In this document: piece after piece, positions 1 to 12,337 of the stretch
How positions within the stretch are numbered: position 1 is the first letter of the stretch
Layout of the letters: every line of letters starts with the position of its first letter
Assembly: GCA_022824805.1 (NCBI GenBank)
Contig: JAJDZE010000035.1
Span: forward strand, 1 to 32,035
Direction of reading: 5' to 3'
From: Acidimicrobiia bacterium
GTDB lineage: Bacteria; Actinomycetota; Acidimicrobiia; Acidimicrobiales; Poriferisodalaceae
Length of the DNA stretch: 32,035 bases
Made by a program: the position numbers and the translations under genes
Notes under the pieces: model-generated
What the model saw: only the letters and a program-made list of their open reading frames with translations
The model's database searches: none
What the model was told of the DNA's origin: nothing

Positions 1-20
1 CGACGGGCCGAGGGTGGTGA

Positions 21-236
21 CGGGACAGAGGGCTCTCGTTCTTCACGCAAGCCGGCAGCAGCAACACCGCGCACGCAGCGCGCTGGACGCAGGTGCACAA
101 CGCGCTGACCGGCGGGTCCGATGCCATCACCCTCGCAGAGATCAAAGCGATCCACGACCGCCGCGAAAGCCGAGGCTTGTCCACCGACCAATGGAAACCG
201 ATCATCACAGCCCTGGAATGCCTCCAAGCTGACTGA
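21..236 (+). other. Possible C-terminal remnant of an unrecognised protein
   Basis: The third forward frame is open from after a TGA at 18-20 to a TGA at 234-236. It reads like real protein, with segments such as RWTQVHNALTGG, ITLAEIKAIHDRRESRG and STDQWKPIITALE. There is no ATG; the first GTG is at 93. The in-frame stop at 18-20 means that any longer upstream gene has been interrupted, or that only a short protein from GTG 93 is made. I do not recognise the family. A frame shifted by one (14-232) is also open but has an Arg/His/Pro-rich composition typical of a shadow. Confidence 0.25.
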
Positions 237-279
237 CCGCGGCTGAACCAACCAACCCAGCCACCCGACACCACGCAAC

Positions 280-316
280 CGCAGGGGCCTGCCCACAACA
301 GGGCAGAGCCCCTGCG
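280..316. terminator. Strong hairpin, terminator-like
   Basis: Bases 280-294 pair with 301-316 to give 15 base pairs, nearly all G-C, with a single bulged A at 307 and a six-base loop (ACAACA). No U-tract follows on either side, so if it ends transcription it is of the U-less type often proposed for high-GC actinobacteria. It lies after the remnant ending at 236 and before the oxoprolinase gene. Confidence 0.5.
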
Positions 317-334
317 TTCGCGCGGGTACTCAAC

Positions 335-368
335 CCGGATCCACCGGTGGGCCGGATCCACCGGTGGG
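335..368. repeat. 17-bp perfect tandem duplication
   Basis: CCGGATCCACCGGTGGG occurs at 335-351 and again, abutting and identical, at 352-368. Each copy contains two palindromic hexamers (GGATCC and ACCGGT). It sits 36 to 69 bases before the oxoprolinase start codon, so it could be an operator with two sites or a simple replication-slippage duplication. Confidence 0.7.
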
Positions 369-391
369 TCCGTCAAAATCGGGGGTCTATC

Positions 392-397
392 TAGGCT
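392..397 (+). promoter_or_regulatory. Putative -10 box (TAGGCT) of the oxoprolinase gene
   Basis: TAGGCT fits TANNNT and ends six bases before the ATG at 404. No Shine-Dalgarno sequence is present. The spacing would place the transcript start at or next to the A of ATG, giving a leaderless mRNA. The -35 region is not recognisable. Confidence 0.45.
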
Positions 398-403
398 CAC
401 GGC

Positions 404-4438
<4,035 letters not shown>

Positions 4439-4485
4439 GCCTCGATGAGCTGTGACATGAACTGCCAAGCGAGACAGGGTGAGTG

Positions 4486-5700
4486 ATGAATGAACAGGTG
4501 TTGACGCCCGAGCGAGCCGAGCTTGTGGCCAAGATGGCCGAGCTGGGGCCTGCGTTTGCCGAGCGTGCGCCCGCCTACGACCGCGATGCCAGCTTCCCGC
4601 ATGAGAACTGGGCCGATCTGGCCGATGCGGGGTTCCTGGGCTTGTGCGTGCCCAAAGAGGCCGGCGGGCTGGGTGCCGATTTCGTGGGCTACGCGCTCGT
4701 GGCCGAGGAGATGGGTCGGCATTGCGCGACGACGGCGTTGACGTTCAACATGCACACGGCCACCGCGCTGCTGTCGGGGCCGATCGCCGAGGCATTGCTG
4801 GCCGGCGAGCGCGGACGCGAGCTGGATCCCGACGGAGCCATGGCCGCACACCTTGCCGAGACCCGCCCGCACCTGTGGGAAGGCATGACGCACGGCACCG
4901 TCATCCATTCCCAGCCGTTCTCCGAGGGCCAGGCGCCGGGTGCCCGATCGGGCTTCAGCACCATGGCGGTGCCCACCGAGGGCGGCTACCGCGTGACGGG
5001 CCGCAAGATCTTCGCCTCGCTGAGCGGCGCTGCTCACATACACAACGTGCTGGCGGTGGTGGAAGGCGATCCCCACCTCCGCCTGCTCGGCGTGCCGGCC
5101 GATGGCGACGGCACGCAGATCGTCGGCGACTGGGACCCGATCGGCATGCGCGGCACCGACTCCCGCACGCTGGTGATGGACGACGTGTTCGTGCCGGCCC
5201 GCAATGAGGTGCTGCCGCCGGGCATGTTCAACGCGATGGTGGCCCGCTTCCCGCAGTTCTACATGACCTTGACGTTCAGCTATCTGGGGCTGATGCGGGC
5301 AATCCTCGACGCCACCCGCGCCTACTTGCGGGGCGAGTCGGGGGTGAAGGCGTCACGCGATCACCCGATCAAGCAGACCGGCTGGGCGCAGCTGCAGCTC
5401 ATCTACGACCGGGCGCAATCGCTGACCTACCGAGTGCTCAGCGAGCTGCGGGCCGATCCCAGCCCAGAAGAGCTGCGGCGGGCGCAGGTGGCCACAGTGA
5501 CCACCATGGAGAGCGCTCCGGAGATGGCATCGCTGGCGCTGCGGACCTGTGGCGGGAGGTCGCTGCTGCGGCCCGGCCGCCTCGAGCAGCACTACCGCGA
5601 TGCCCGCTGCGGGGCCACGATGCTGCCGTGGAGTTCCGAGGAGCTGCTGGTGCGCCTCGGCCGCAACGGCCTCTACGACGAAGTGACCGACGACGGCTAG
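4486..5700 (+). CDS. Acyl-CoA dehydrogenase family protein
   Basis: The roughly 404-residue product has the three-part acyl-CoA dehydrogenase fold. It has an N-terminal helical domain (ADAGFLGLCVPKEAGGLGAD), a middle beta domain (FSTMAVPTEGGYRVTGRKIFASLSG, then GTDSRTLVMDDVFVPA), and a C-terminal helical domain ending YRDARCGATMLPWSSEELLVRLG. It would use FAD to oxidise an acyl-CoA or related thioester to the 2,3-enoyl form, passing electrons to ETF. The substrate cannot be read from the sequence. I chose ATG 4486, preceded by AGGG six bases upstream; a GTG immediately before it at 4483 is an alternative. Placement after the oxoprolinase suggests one transcript, but no shared pathway is evident. 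Confidence 0.88.
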   Translation: MNEQVLTPERAELVAKMAELGPAFAERAPAYDRDASFPHENWADLADAGFLGLCVPKEAGGLGADFVGYALVAEEMGRHCATTALTFNMHTATALLSGPIAEALLAGERGRELDPDGAMAAHLAETRPHLWEGMTHGTVIHSQPFSEGQAPGARSGFSTMAVPTEGGYRVTGRKIFASLSGAAHIHNVLAVVEGDPHLRLLGVPADGDGTQIVGDWDPIGMRGTDSRTLVMDDVFVPARNEVLPPGMFNAMVARFPQFYMTLTFSYLGLMRAILDATRAYLRGESGVKASRDHPIKQTGWAQLQLIYDRAQSLTYRVLSELRADPSPEELRRAQVATVTTMESAPEMASLALRTCGGRSLLRPGRLEQHYRDARCGATMLPWSSEELLVRLGRNGLYDEVTDDG

Positions 5701-5753
5701 CGCTCTGCGACGTCATGTGGGGATCTTCATGCGAACGTAACGTTGCGAGCGGA

Positions 5754-5775
5754 ACGCCGCGGGCGCCTGCGGCGT
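5754..5775 (+). terminator. Small hairpin between the dehydrogenase and propeller genes
   Basis: ACGCCGC at 5754-5760 pairs with GCGGCGT at 5769-5775 across an eight-base loop. It has no U-tract. It lies 53 bases after the dehydrogenase stop and just before the next start, so it could be a weak terminator or a leader structure. Confidence 0.3.
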
Positions 5776-5786
5776 CGTGAGAGTTG

Positions 5787-8171
5787 ATGACTGAGATGCC
5801 CGAGCACACCAAGTCCACGGCCGCCAAGGCGTGGCGATTGTTCGCGGTGCTGGCTGCTGTGGGCTTGTTCGCTGCGGCCTGCGCAAGCGACGCCGATGAC
5901 AGCGCCACCGGCGGGCTGCCGCCGGACGCCACCCAACCTGCCGCCGCCGCGGCCGCCGCCGGCGATTCCAGCGCTGCCGATGACGCGCCGGGCGAGCCGG
6001 GAGGGTCCGATGAGTCGGACGGGTTCCAGTCCGGCATGGCCGGCGATGACACCGGAGAGGAGGCTGCCGCCGAAGGCACGTCCTCGGCCGGGGCTGATCC
6101 CGGCGAAGGCGATCCGCCGGCAGACGACTCCGGCTCGGACGGCAGTTCGGCTGAAGACGGGTCCGCCAGTGCGAGCGCGGAGGCGCCCTCGGACGCCGTT
6201 GCGGCCGCAGCGCTGCGTCAGTTCGACGAATGCGGCGCAGTGCTCGACTACATCCACACGAACGCGGCTGCGGCTGTTGGCCCGTGGGGCTTGGGCGGCG
6301 AGTTCGGCTTCGGCGGTGACGCACTGGCGGAGAGTGCTGTCGCCGTCGAAGACGCGGCAGCAGCCGACTTCGCTTCACCGCAGCCAGGCGTCGACTACAG
6401 CACCTCCAACGTGCAGGAAGCCGGAATCGACGAGCCTCACGTGCTCAAGACTGACGGGCGGCGCATGGTCGTGGCGAGCGAGAACCAGGTGCACGTGGTG
6501 GATGTGACCGGACCGGCGCCGACCCTGATCGCTTCTGTCCGGCTCGACGATCACTGGGTCTCGAACCTGCTGCTGCACGGCGACCGTGTGCTCGTGTTCG
6601 CGTCGCAATGGGACATCATCGTGCCGTTCGTCGATCCGGCCGACGAGGCCGCCGACTCCGAGCCGGCGCCGAGCTGGGGACCGACGACCGAGATCGTCGA
6701 GATCGATCTGAGCGGCACGACCCCACGGGTCGCCAGACGGCTCGACATCGAAGGCAACTACGTCGGCGCACGCCTGACCGATGGCGTCGTGCGGGTGGTC
6801 ACCACCTCACACCCGCGTGCGCTTCACTGGGCCGTCCCCGAGGCGGCCGACCTCGGCGCGCAGGAGCGCTCGACCGGGGCAAACCGAGATCTCATCGCCG
6901 GCACCACGGTCGATGACTGGCTGCCGCGCTTCGCGTTGAGCGATGCCTCCGGCACGGCCGTCACGGGCGGGCGCCTCGTCGACTGCGACCGGGTCTGGGC
7001 GCCCCCGCACTACGCAGGCCCGGGCACGCTCAGCGTCACCACCATCGACATTGCTGACGACGGGCTGGCCGGGGCGATGGACACCACGACGATCATGTCT
7101 GACGGCAGCACGGTGTACGCCTCGCACGATCACCTCTACGTGACCACGACGCGCTGGCACGACTGGCGCATCGAGCCGGCAGGTCCCGGCGACGGAACGC
7201 CCGTCGAGACCGAGATCCACGTGTTCGGCATCACCGGTCGAGCGACGAGCGCCTACGTCGGCTCGGCGTCGGTGACGGGCACGGTGCTGAACCAGTACTC
7301 GATGTCTGAGCACGAGGGCCACCTGCGCATCGCGACCACCACCGCCGAGCCGTGGTGGACCTGGCGCGAAGAGGTCGCCCCCGAATCGGAGAGCCTCGTG
7401 ACGGTGCTTGCGGTCGGCGCTGACGGCCTCGCAGAGGTCGGCCGCGTCGACGGGCTCGGTGTGGGCGAGCGCATCTACGCGGTGCGCTATCTCGGCGACA
7501 TCGCTGCCGTCGTGACGTTCCGCCAGATCGATCCGCTGTACCTGCTCGACCTGTCCGACCCGACCGCGCCCGCGGTGCGCGGCGAGCTGAAGATCACCGG
7601 CTACTCGGCGTATCTCCATCCGCTCGGCGACGGCCTGCTGCTCGGCGTCGGCCAGGAGGCCACCGACGAGGGCTTCACCGTGGGCACCCAGGTGTCGCTG
7701 TTCGACATCGCCGATCTGGATCGGCCCCAGCGCATTGCCCAGTGGACCGCCCCGGGCGGACACAGCCAAGTCGAGTTCAACGCGCTCGCCTTCCTGCACT
7801 GGGCGCCCCGCGACCTCGCCGTGCTGCCGTTGACTCAGCATCCGGTCGACGACAGCGGCAGCGAGCTGCCTTTCCTCGGCGCCGTAGCGCTCGGCACAGC
7901 TGACAGGCAGCTCACAGAACGCGCACGCTTCAGCCACGCAGATCAGGCGCAGCGCCAGTGCCACGAGTCGCGCCAGATCACCGTCCGTCCCGACGGCACC
8001 GAGGAGCCCGGTCCGTGGGAGCGCCACTGCTGGTTCGACACCGACTGGCAGGCGCAGGTGACCGCCAGTGCCGTAGTCGGCGACCGTCTGTACCTCGCAT
8101 CGCACAAGGCGCTCGAATCGGTCTGGCTCGACTCGCTGGAACGAGCCTCGCTGCTCACTTGGACCCGCTGA
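5787..8171 (+). CDS. Secreted lipoprotein with C-terminal beta-propeller domain
   Basis: From ATG 5787 the product is 794 residues. The N-terminus is a lipoprotein signal (AWRLFAVLAAVGLFAAAC, lipidated Cys32), followed by about 100 residues of Asp/Ser/Gly/Ala/Pro-rich linker. The folded part starts near FDECGAVLDYIH and carries YSTSNVQEAGIDEPHVLKTDGRRMVV, the hallmark of the secreted proteins with a C-terminal beta-propeller distantly related to WD-40 (Beta_propel family, COG4880). Later repeats show blades such as VHVVDVTGPAPTLIASVRL. The protein probably sits on the outer face of the membrane; the family has no established biochemical role. TTG 5784 and ATG 5796 are alternative starts. The gene converges on the minus-strand lipoprotein gene with a 30-base gap. 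Confidence 0.85.
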   Translation: MTEMPEHTKSTAAKAWRLFAVLAAVGLFAAACASDADDSATGGLPPDATQPAAAAAAAGDSSAADDAPGEPGGSDESDGFQSGMAGDDTGEEAAAEGTSSAGADPGEGDPPADDSGSDGSSAEDGSASASAEAPSDAVAAAALRQFDECGAVLDYIHTNAAAAVGPWGLGGEFGFGGDALAESAVAVEDAAAADFASPQPGVDYSTSNVQEAGIDEPHVLKTDGRRMVVASENQVHVVDVTGPAPTLIASVRLDDHWVSNLLLHGDRVLVFASQWDIIVPFVDPADEAADSEPAPSWGPTTEIVEIDLSGTTPRVARRLDIEGNYVGARLTDGVVRVVTTSHPRALHWAVPEAADLGAQERSTGANRDLIAGTTVDDWLPRFALSDASGTAVTGGRLVDCDRVWAPPHYAGPGTLSVTTIDIADDGLAGAMDTTTIMSDGSTVYASHDHLYVTTTRWHDWRIEPAGPGDGTPVETEIHVFGITGRATSAYVGSASVTGTVLNQYSMSEHEGHLRIATTTAEPWWTWREEVAPESESLVTVLAVGADGLAEVGRVDGLGVGERIYAVRYLGDIAAVVTFRQIDPLYLLDLSDPTAPAVRGELKITGYSAYLHPLGDGLLLGVGQEATDEGFTVGTQVSLFDIADLDRPQRIAQWTAPGGHSQVEFNALAFLHWAPRDLAVLPLTQHPVDDSGSELPFLGAVALGTADRQLTERARFSHADQAQRQCHESRQITVRPDGTEEPGPWERHCWFDTDWQAQVTASAVVGDRLYLASHKALESVWLDSLERASLLTWTR

Positions 8172-8201
8172 TCGACGGACACCGAATTGCTCACGGTTGG
8201 G

Positions 8202-9506
8202 TCATCGGTGCCGTTCGTCGGGGTCGATCCGCTGGAACACGATGTCAAAGGGAACGTCGATGCGAGTCCGAACTTCCTCCGCAATCTTGGCGAAGAGTTG
8301 GTCCTCGGGCGGCCAACGGTTGTCATCGTAGGTATTCGGGTCGCCGGTGAGCATGACGGACCCGACGTCGTGCGGGATTCGGTAAGTGTCAATTGCGATT
8401 TCCAGCGTGTTGGTCCGGTGGTTGATCCATGTCCACGCGACAGCCTCTGACAGTTCGATCGCTCGGACAGCACCGTTGAGTGTGTCGCGCGGAAGATATA
8501 TGCCCTTACCGTCGGCGAAATGCTGCTGCGCAGATTGGAGCTGAGCGTAGGTTACTGATGCGCCCGTGCGAATCTCGATGTCAGGATGTGCCGCGGCGAG
8601 TGCTTGTGCCTGATTGCTCGGTGGATCATGACCGGTGAGCCACAGCCACGCCACAAATGACTCACCGAGCCGCGTGTACGGATCCGCCCGGTCGATACCC
8701 CAGCCAGCCGCACGATTCGATTCTGTCTCACGTAGTTCTACCAGCAATTTTTCCATTTCCGGAATGCGTTCCAGTCGACGGTTTGCTTCGGCTGGCAGGA
8801 CACGATGGGTGGACGAATAGATTGCGGTTGTGCATGCTCGTGTGAAACGATCACTCAGATTGCCGCAAGCTTCAAGGCCCGAACCGCGCAAAATACGATG
8901 ATTTCCGCACGCTACACTTCGAACGAGTAGCCATCTGGCATCGTCGACTGTGACCTCTTTCCCAAGCGAGAATGGGCCAGCAGTATGTAGTTGACGACGA
9001 AACCAGAGTTGCTTGTTCGTTTCGTCATATAGAACGAGGTCATTCGGTAATGACAGCACCCAACGCAGCGTGTCCGGGTCGTCCTCCGGAAAGCCCGGGC
9101 GCTGATGCATTCTGGGCAACACATCGAGATACAGGCACTTGCCTTCGGCATGTAGGGTACCGATAGCTTGGCTCAGAATATCATTCGCGTCCTCACGAAC
9201 TGCACGCGAGTACATTTCATGGAAATCGGCCCGCGGTAACGACCGCGGGCCTTCGACCCGTGGATACCACGAGGATTCAACAACACTAGAATTCGTGGGA
9301 GCAGAAGTTTGGTCGTCCGTCAAGGAGGCCGTTGCCGATTGCGTCAGAGTGGCAGCGGTCAGTGCCGAGCCATCGCGATCGATGAGGGTACCGGCGATGG
9401 GTTCACTTGACGTCGTTGATTCAGTATTGCTTCTTTCTGTGGATTGGTAACAGCTCGTACAAGCCATCAGTAGCAACAAAAGACCTGTGAGCACGGCGCG
9501 CCACAT
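8202..9506 (-). CDS. Lipoprotein with a domain repeating the adjacent protease propeptide
   Basis: The product is 434 residues. It starts with a lipoprotein signal (VLTGLLLLLMAC, Cys16), then a Ser/Thr-rich tether and a domain at about 95-235 that I do not recognise (LYLDVLPRMHQRPGF, FTRACTTAIYSS). Residues about 240-434 align by eye with residues about 85-273 of the protease encoded just upstream. Shared blocks are RRLERIPEM/RRLERIPAL, AAGWGID/LAGWGID, AWLWLTGHDPP/AWVWLTGTQPP, ALAAAHPDIEIRTGASVTYAQLQSAQQHF/ALAAAHSDVQIRTGAQVTFAALAAAQDQF, NTLEIAIDT/NALEIGIDT and IDVPFDIV/IAVPYNVI. No serine protease domain follows. The gene lies 53 bases downstream of the protease gene on the same strand and is less GC-rich than its surroundings. 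By inference it could be a membrane-tethered chaperone or inhibitor of the protease; its function is unproven. Confidence 0.75.
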   Translation of the reverse strand: MWRAVLTGLLLLLMACTSCYQSTERSNTESTTSSEPIAGTLIDRDGSALTAATLTQSATASLTDDQTSAPTNSSVVESSWYPRVEGPRSLPRADFHEMYSRAVREDANDILSQAIGTLHAEGKCLYLDVLPRMHQRPGFPEDDPDTLRWVLSLPNDLVLYDETNKQLWFRRQLHTAGPFSLGKEVTVDDARWLLVRSVACGNHRILRGSGLEACGNLSDRFTRACTTAIYSSTHRVLPAEANRRLERIPEMEKLLVELRETESNRAAGWGIDRADPYTRLGESFVAWLWLTGHDPPSNQAQALAAAHPDIEIRTGASVTYAQLQSAQQHFADGKGIYLPRDTLNGAVRAIELSEAVAWTWINHRTNTLEIAIDTYRIPHDVGSVMLTGDPNTYDDNRWPPEDQLFAKIAEEVRTRIDVPFDIVFQRIDPDERHR

Positions 9507-9559
9507 ATCAGAACCAATTCGCGCCCAATGCTGACCGTGTCGCGAGCAGCACGCGGTGA

Positions 9560-11035
9560 CTATGGCACATCCTCAGGCCAGTTGGTCACGACTTCAACCC
9601 CAAGAACATTCTGTACTCGTCGGATCGAACTGAAGACAATAAATGAATTAGCCTTGTTGCACGGATTGTTTTCTGGTCCGGCCTTATGAATACCATAAGC
9701 GGCATTGTAGCTGTAGACTGGGCCGCCGCTATCGCCTCTGCATGACCGGAGATTGGATCCCGATGCGCGAACAAACACCGCTTGGCACGTACCTCCGTAT
9801 CCATCACATCCATCGCCGCCGCTGGGCTGGAATCTGATGTTGTCTACAGTGCCGCAGCTGACACCGGAATTGGTGCCCGCGCGGCACACATGATCGCCAA
9901 GCATGAGCAGCCGCCCTGGACCGATGCTTCGGATTGCGCAGGTTCGAGGGTTTTCGGGATGACTGCTGCAGACGATGTCGTTGGTGGCGGTATGAGCTTG
10001 GCTCCTCGGAATGAGATAGATGGCTGCGTCATTGCTGGCGTTGTATGCGCGCGCTCCGAACTCAAGCGTCACGCCTTGTGTCGTCCATGTGGTGTGACGG
10101 CAGTGGCCAGCGGTGATGATCCCATACCTGCCGCTGTTGCGGTGATAGGCGGTGAATCCGGAAGTGCAGACAGCTGATCCGTTTGTCATCCGGTGGCCGC
10201 CTTCGAAGTCGACTTGGTCCTCGATTGCATCCGCTTCAATGACGTTGTAGGGGACGGCGATATGTGGGGCGAGTAGGGCGGCGATGGTGGTCAGTCTGTC
10301 GGCGCCGCTTGGGGCGACACCGGTGTTGCCAGTCGGCCCGAACGGCCCACGGTCTTCCGGAGCGTCGAGAGCACCCGATGGTGGGGCTGGGGCGCTGCTG
10401 GTGTCGATGCCGATTTCGAGCGCGTTTGCTCTCAGGTCCACGGCGGTGTGTGTGATCAGATCGCTGACGTCGATCTGGGCACTGTCTGCCGCACCGGTAT
10501 TGCCGACTGGCCCGACGCCCTCACCGATGCCGAACTGGTCTTGGGCTGCGGCGAGCGCTGCGAACGTGACCTGTGCACCGGTGCGGATCTGTACATCGCT
10601 ATGTGCAGCGGCGAGTGCTGCGGCGGCGCTGCCGGGCGGCTGTGTGCCGGTGAGCCATACCCAAGCGATCATTGGACCGTGATGGTCGATGCCCCAACCG
10701 GCAAGCCGATCCGCTTCGAGAGTGTGGAGAGCGCCGATGATGTCCTGCAATGCCGGGATGCGTTCGAGTCGTCGCTGCGCCTCGATGAGAGTGACCGAGT
10801 AGTCCGATGCGTAGGAGGCCACGATTGGGTGTGCTGCGGGCTCGTTGTCAGCTGAACTCTGGGCGAGAGCGTTCGCTGGCAGCAGGGCACCGAGTGCGCA
10901 GGCTACGAGAAGCGAGATGAGTGCTTGTCGCCGTCTGCGGTGCCGTGGATCGCCTCGTGTCTGTCGGTGTGGGTGGTGTTGCATGGGCTGTCTCTTTTCG
11001 AGCCGACGGCGGGCTCGGGCGAGACGGCTCGCCAC
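9560..11035 (-). CDS. Secreted trypsin-like (S1, streptogrisin/alpha-lytic type) serine protease with propeptide
   Basis: The product is 491 residues. A long Arg/His-rich n-region precedes a hydrophobic signal segment (ALISLLVACALGALLPANALA, residues 38-58), followed by a propeptide of about 220 residues and the protease domain from about residue 280. The catalytic triad is visible as His311 (IITAGHC), Asp336 (NASNDAAIY) and Ser436 (CRGDSGGP). The short His-Asp spacing and the Cys290/Cys312 pair fit streptogrisin or alpha-lytic enzymes, which need their propeptide to fold. The propeptide holds two PxGNTG inserts (residues 176-181 and 234-239). I chose GTG 11035 because AGAGGA lies six bases upstream on the minus strand; ATG 10984 would give a more usual signal peptide length. 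The propeptide-like lipoprotein gene is next downstream, probably in the same transcript. Confidence 0.88.
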   Translation of the reverse strand: MASRLARARRRLEKRQPMQHHPHRQTRGDPRHRRRRQALISLLVACALGALLPANALAQSSADNEPAAHPIVASYASDYSVTLIEAQRRLERIPALQDIIGALHTLEADRLAGWGIDHHGPMIAWVWLTGTQPPGSAAAALAAAHSDVQIRTGAQVTFAALAAAQDQFGIGEGVGPVGNTGAADSAQIDVSDLITHTAVDLRANALEIGIDTSSAPAPPSGALDAPEDRGPFGPTGNTGVAPSGADRLTTIAALLAPHIAVPYNVIEADAIEDQVDFEGGHRMTNGSAVCTSGFTAYHRNSGRYGIITAGHCRHTTWTTQGVTLEFGARAYNASNDAAIYLIPRSQAHTATNDIVCSSHPENPRTCAIRSIGPGRLLMLGDHVCRAGTNSGVSCGTVDNIRFQPSGGDGCDGYGGTCQAVFVRASGSNLRSCRGDSGGPVYSYNAAYGIHKAGPENNPCNKANSFIVFSSIRRVQNVLGVEVVTNWPEDVP

Positions 11036-11267
11036 GAGCCTTCCTCTGAGGTGACCTTACGAGACGTTAAGTAGGCACTGTGACAGCGGTGAGGATCCGT
11101 CGCGACAGGCCAAGATGCGTGGCCTGCGCGTTGCTCTTCGACGAGGGCGCGGGGTTCGACGGCCGGAGAGCACCTGTGCCAAGGCTGAAGTGATGAGCGC
11201 CACGAGGGTCGTGGCCGGCCTGCGGTGTGTCGAAGCAAATGCGTGCGCGATTCCCGGGCGTATCGGC

Positions 11268-11273
11268 CATAGT
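11268..11273 (+). promoter_or_regulatory. Putative -10 box (CATAGT) of the PAC2 gene
   Basis: CATAGT ends six bases before the GTG at 11280, the same spacing as TAGGGT boxes elsewhere in this window. The match to TANNNT is imperfect. The surrounding 11036-11279 interval, between divergent genes, contains no other gene that I can support. Confidence 0.3.
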
Positions 11274-11279
11274 GATGCC

Positions 11280-12206
11280 GTGACCGGAGCCGAAGATCCA
11301 TCAGAGCAACCGATCGTCGTGTGGGACGGCGCGCCGAACCTGCACAACCCGCTGCTGCTGGTGGCGTTCGAGGGCTGGTTCGACGCCGGCGAATGCGCCA
11401 CGGGCGCGCTCACGTGGATCCGTGAGCGAAGCGAGGCACGGCGGGTCTGCCATATCGACCCCGAGGAGTTCTTCGACTTCCAGGAGAGCCGCCCGCACAT
11501 CGAGATCACCCCCGACGGGGAGCGCCGCATCCGCTGGCCGGAGATCGAGTGCCATGTCGTGCCGGCTGCCCCGCCGCACGACCTCGTGCTGCTGTCGGGC
11601 ATCGAGCCGCGGATGCGTTGGCGCACGTTCTGCGAGGGGGTGGCAGAGATCGCCCGTGGACTCGGTTGCCAGATGGTGGTGACGCTCGGGGCCATGGTCG
11701 CGGGCGTGGCGCACTCGCGGACCGCCTCGGTGAAAGGCAGCGCCGCCAACGGCGAACTGGCCGCTCGCCTCGGCCTCGACAGCCCCACCTACCAGGGCCC
11801 CACCGGCATCATCGGCACGTTGCACGACGTGCTGGATCGGGCCGCGTTTCCTGTGGTGTCGTTGCGCGTGGGGGTGCCCCACTACGTCGCAGGCCCGCCC
11901 AATCCCAAGGGCACGCGGGCGCTGCTGGCCCACTTCGAGACCGTCACCGGCGTGAGGACCGGGTACCGCGAACTCGACAGCAGCGTGCAGACCTGGGAGC
12001 AGCGGGTTAATGAGGCGGTGGCGCGAGACCCCGAGATCGTGGCCTACATCCGCCAGCTCGAAGCCGAAGCCGATCGCACCGCCGAGGAGAACCTGCCGAG
12101 CGGCGACGACATTGCGCTGGAATTCCAGAAGTTCCTGGCTGAGCAGCGCGAACCGCCCCCCGACGGGACGGCGCTTGACGAAACAGCGCCCGACAATCAA
12201 GACTGA
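11280..12206 (+). CDS. PAC2 family protein (proteasome assembly chaperone-like)
   Basis: The product is 308 residues from GTG 11280. It has the PAC2 signature: IVVWDGAPNLHNPLLLVAFEGWFDAGECATGAL near the N-terminus, then HDLVLLSGIEPRMRWRTFC, VTLGAMVAGVAHSRTASVKGSA, GPTGIIGTLHDVLD and GVPHYVAGPPNPKGTRALL. The acidic C-terminal tail (EAEADRTAEENLPSGDDIALEFQKFL) is typical of the actinobacterial members. In archaea and eukaryotes relatives assist proteasome assembly; the bacterial role is not settled. The frame is open upstream to 11115, with ATG 11193 as a second candidate start. I prefer 11280 because family similarity begins only a few residues after it and a -10-like box precedes it. Confidence 0.85.
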   Translation: MTGAEDPSEQPIVVWDGAPNLHNPLLLVAFEGWFDAGECATGALTWIRERSEARRVCHIDPEEFFDFQESRPHIEITPDGERRIRWPEIECHVVPAAPPHDLVLLSGIEPRMRWRTFCEGVAEIARGLGCQMVVTLGAMVAGVAHSRTASVKGSAANGELAARLGLDSPTYQGPTGIIGTLHDVLDRAAFPVVSLRVGVPHYVAGPPNPKGTRALLAHFETVTGVRTGYRELDSSVQTWEQRVNEAVARDPEIVAYIRQLEAEADRTAEENLPSGDDIALEFQKFLAEQREPPPDGTALDETAPDNQD

Positions 12207-12280
12207 AGGCCGCGGCCAGCGTGGCCATGATGCACGCCGCCCGGGGCCGCCGCGACCCCCACGCATCGATCCTCGTGAGT

Positions 12281-12317
12281 ATATATGAACTATGCCGAAC
12301 ACGGGGTATTCATATAT
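12281..12317. promoter_or_regulatory. Inverted repeat upstream of vapBC, candidate operator
   Basis: ATATATGAA at 12281-12289 and its exact reverse complement TTCATATAT at 12309-12317 are separated by 19 bases. The block is strikingly AT-rich for this genome. It ends 20 bases before the TATATT box of vapB. Inverted repeats at this position are where VapB-VapC complexes of known systems bind to repress their own operon. Confidence 0.55.
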
Positions 12318-12337
12318 TTGATCACCAGCAAACGAGA

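Noticed and set aside
14-232. 72-codon plus-strand frame at the window start
   Set aside because: Its Arg/His/Pro-rich translation looks like a frame-shifted shadow of the more protein-like third frame (21-236).
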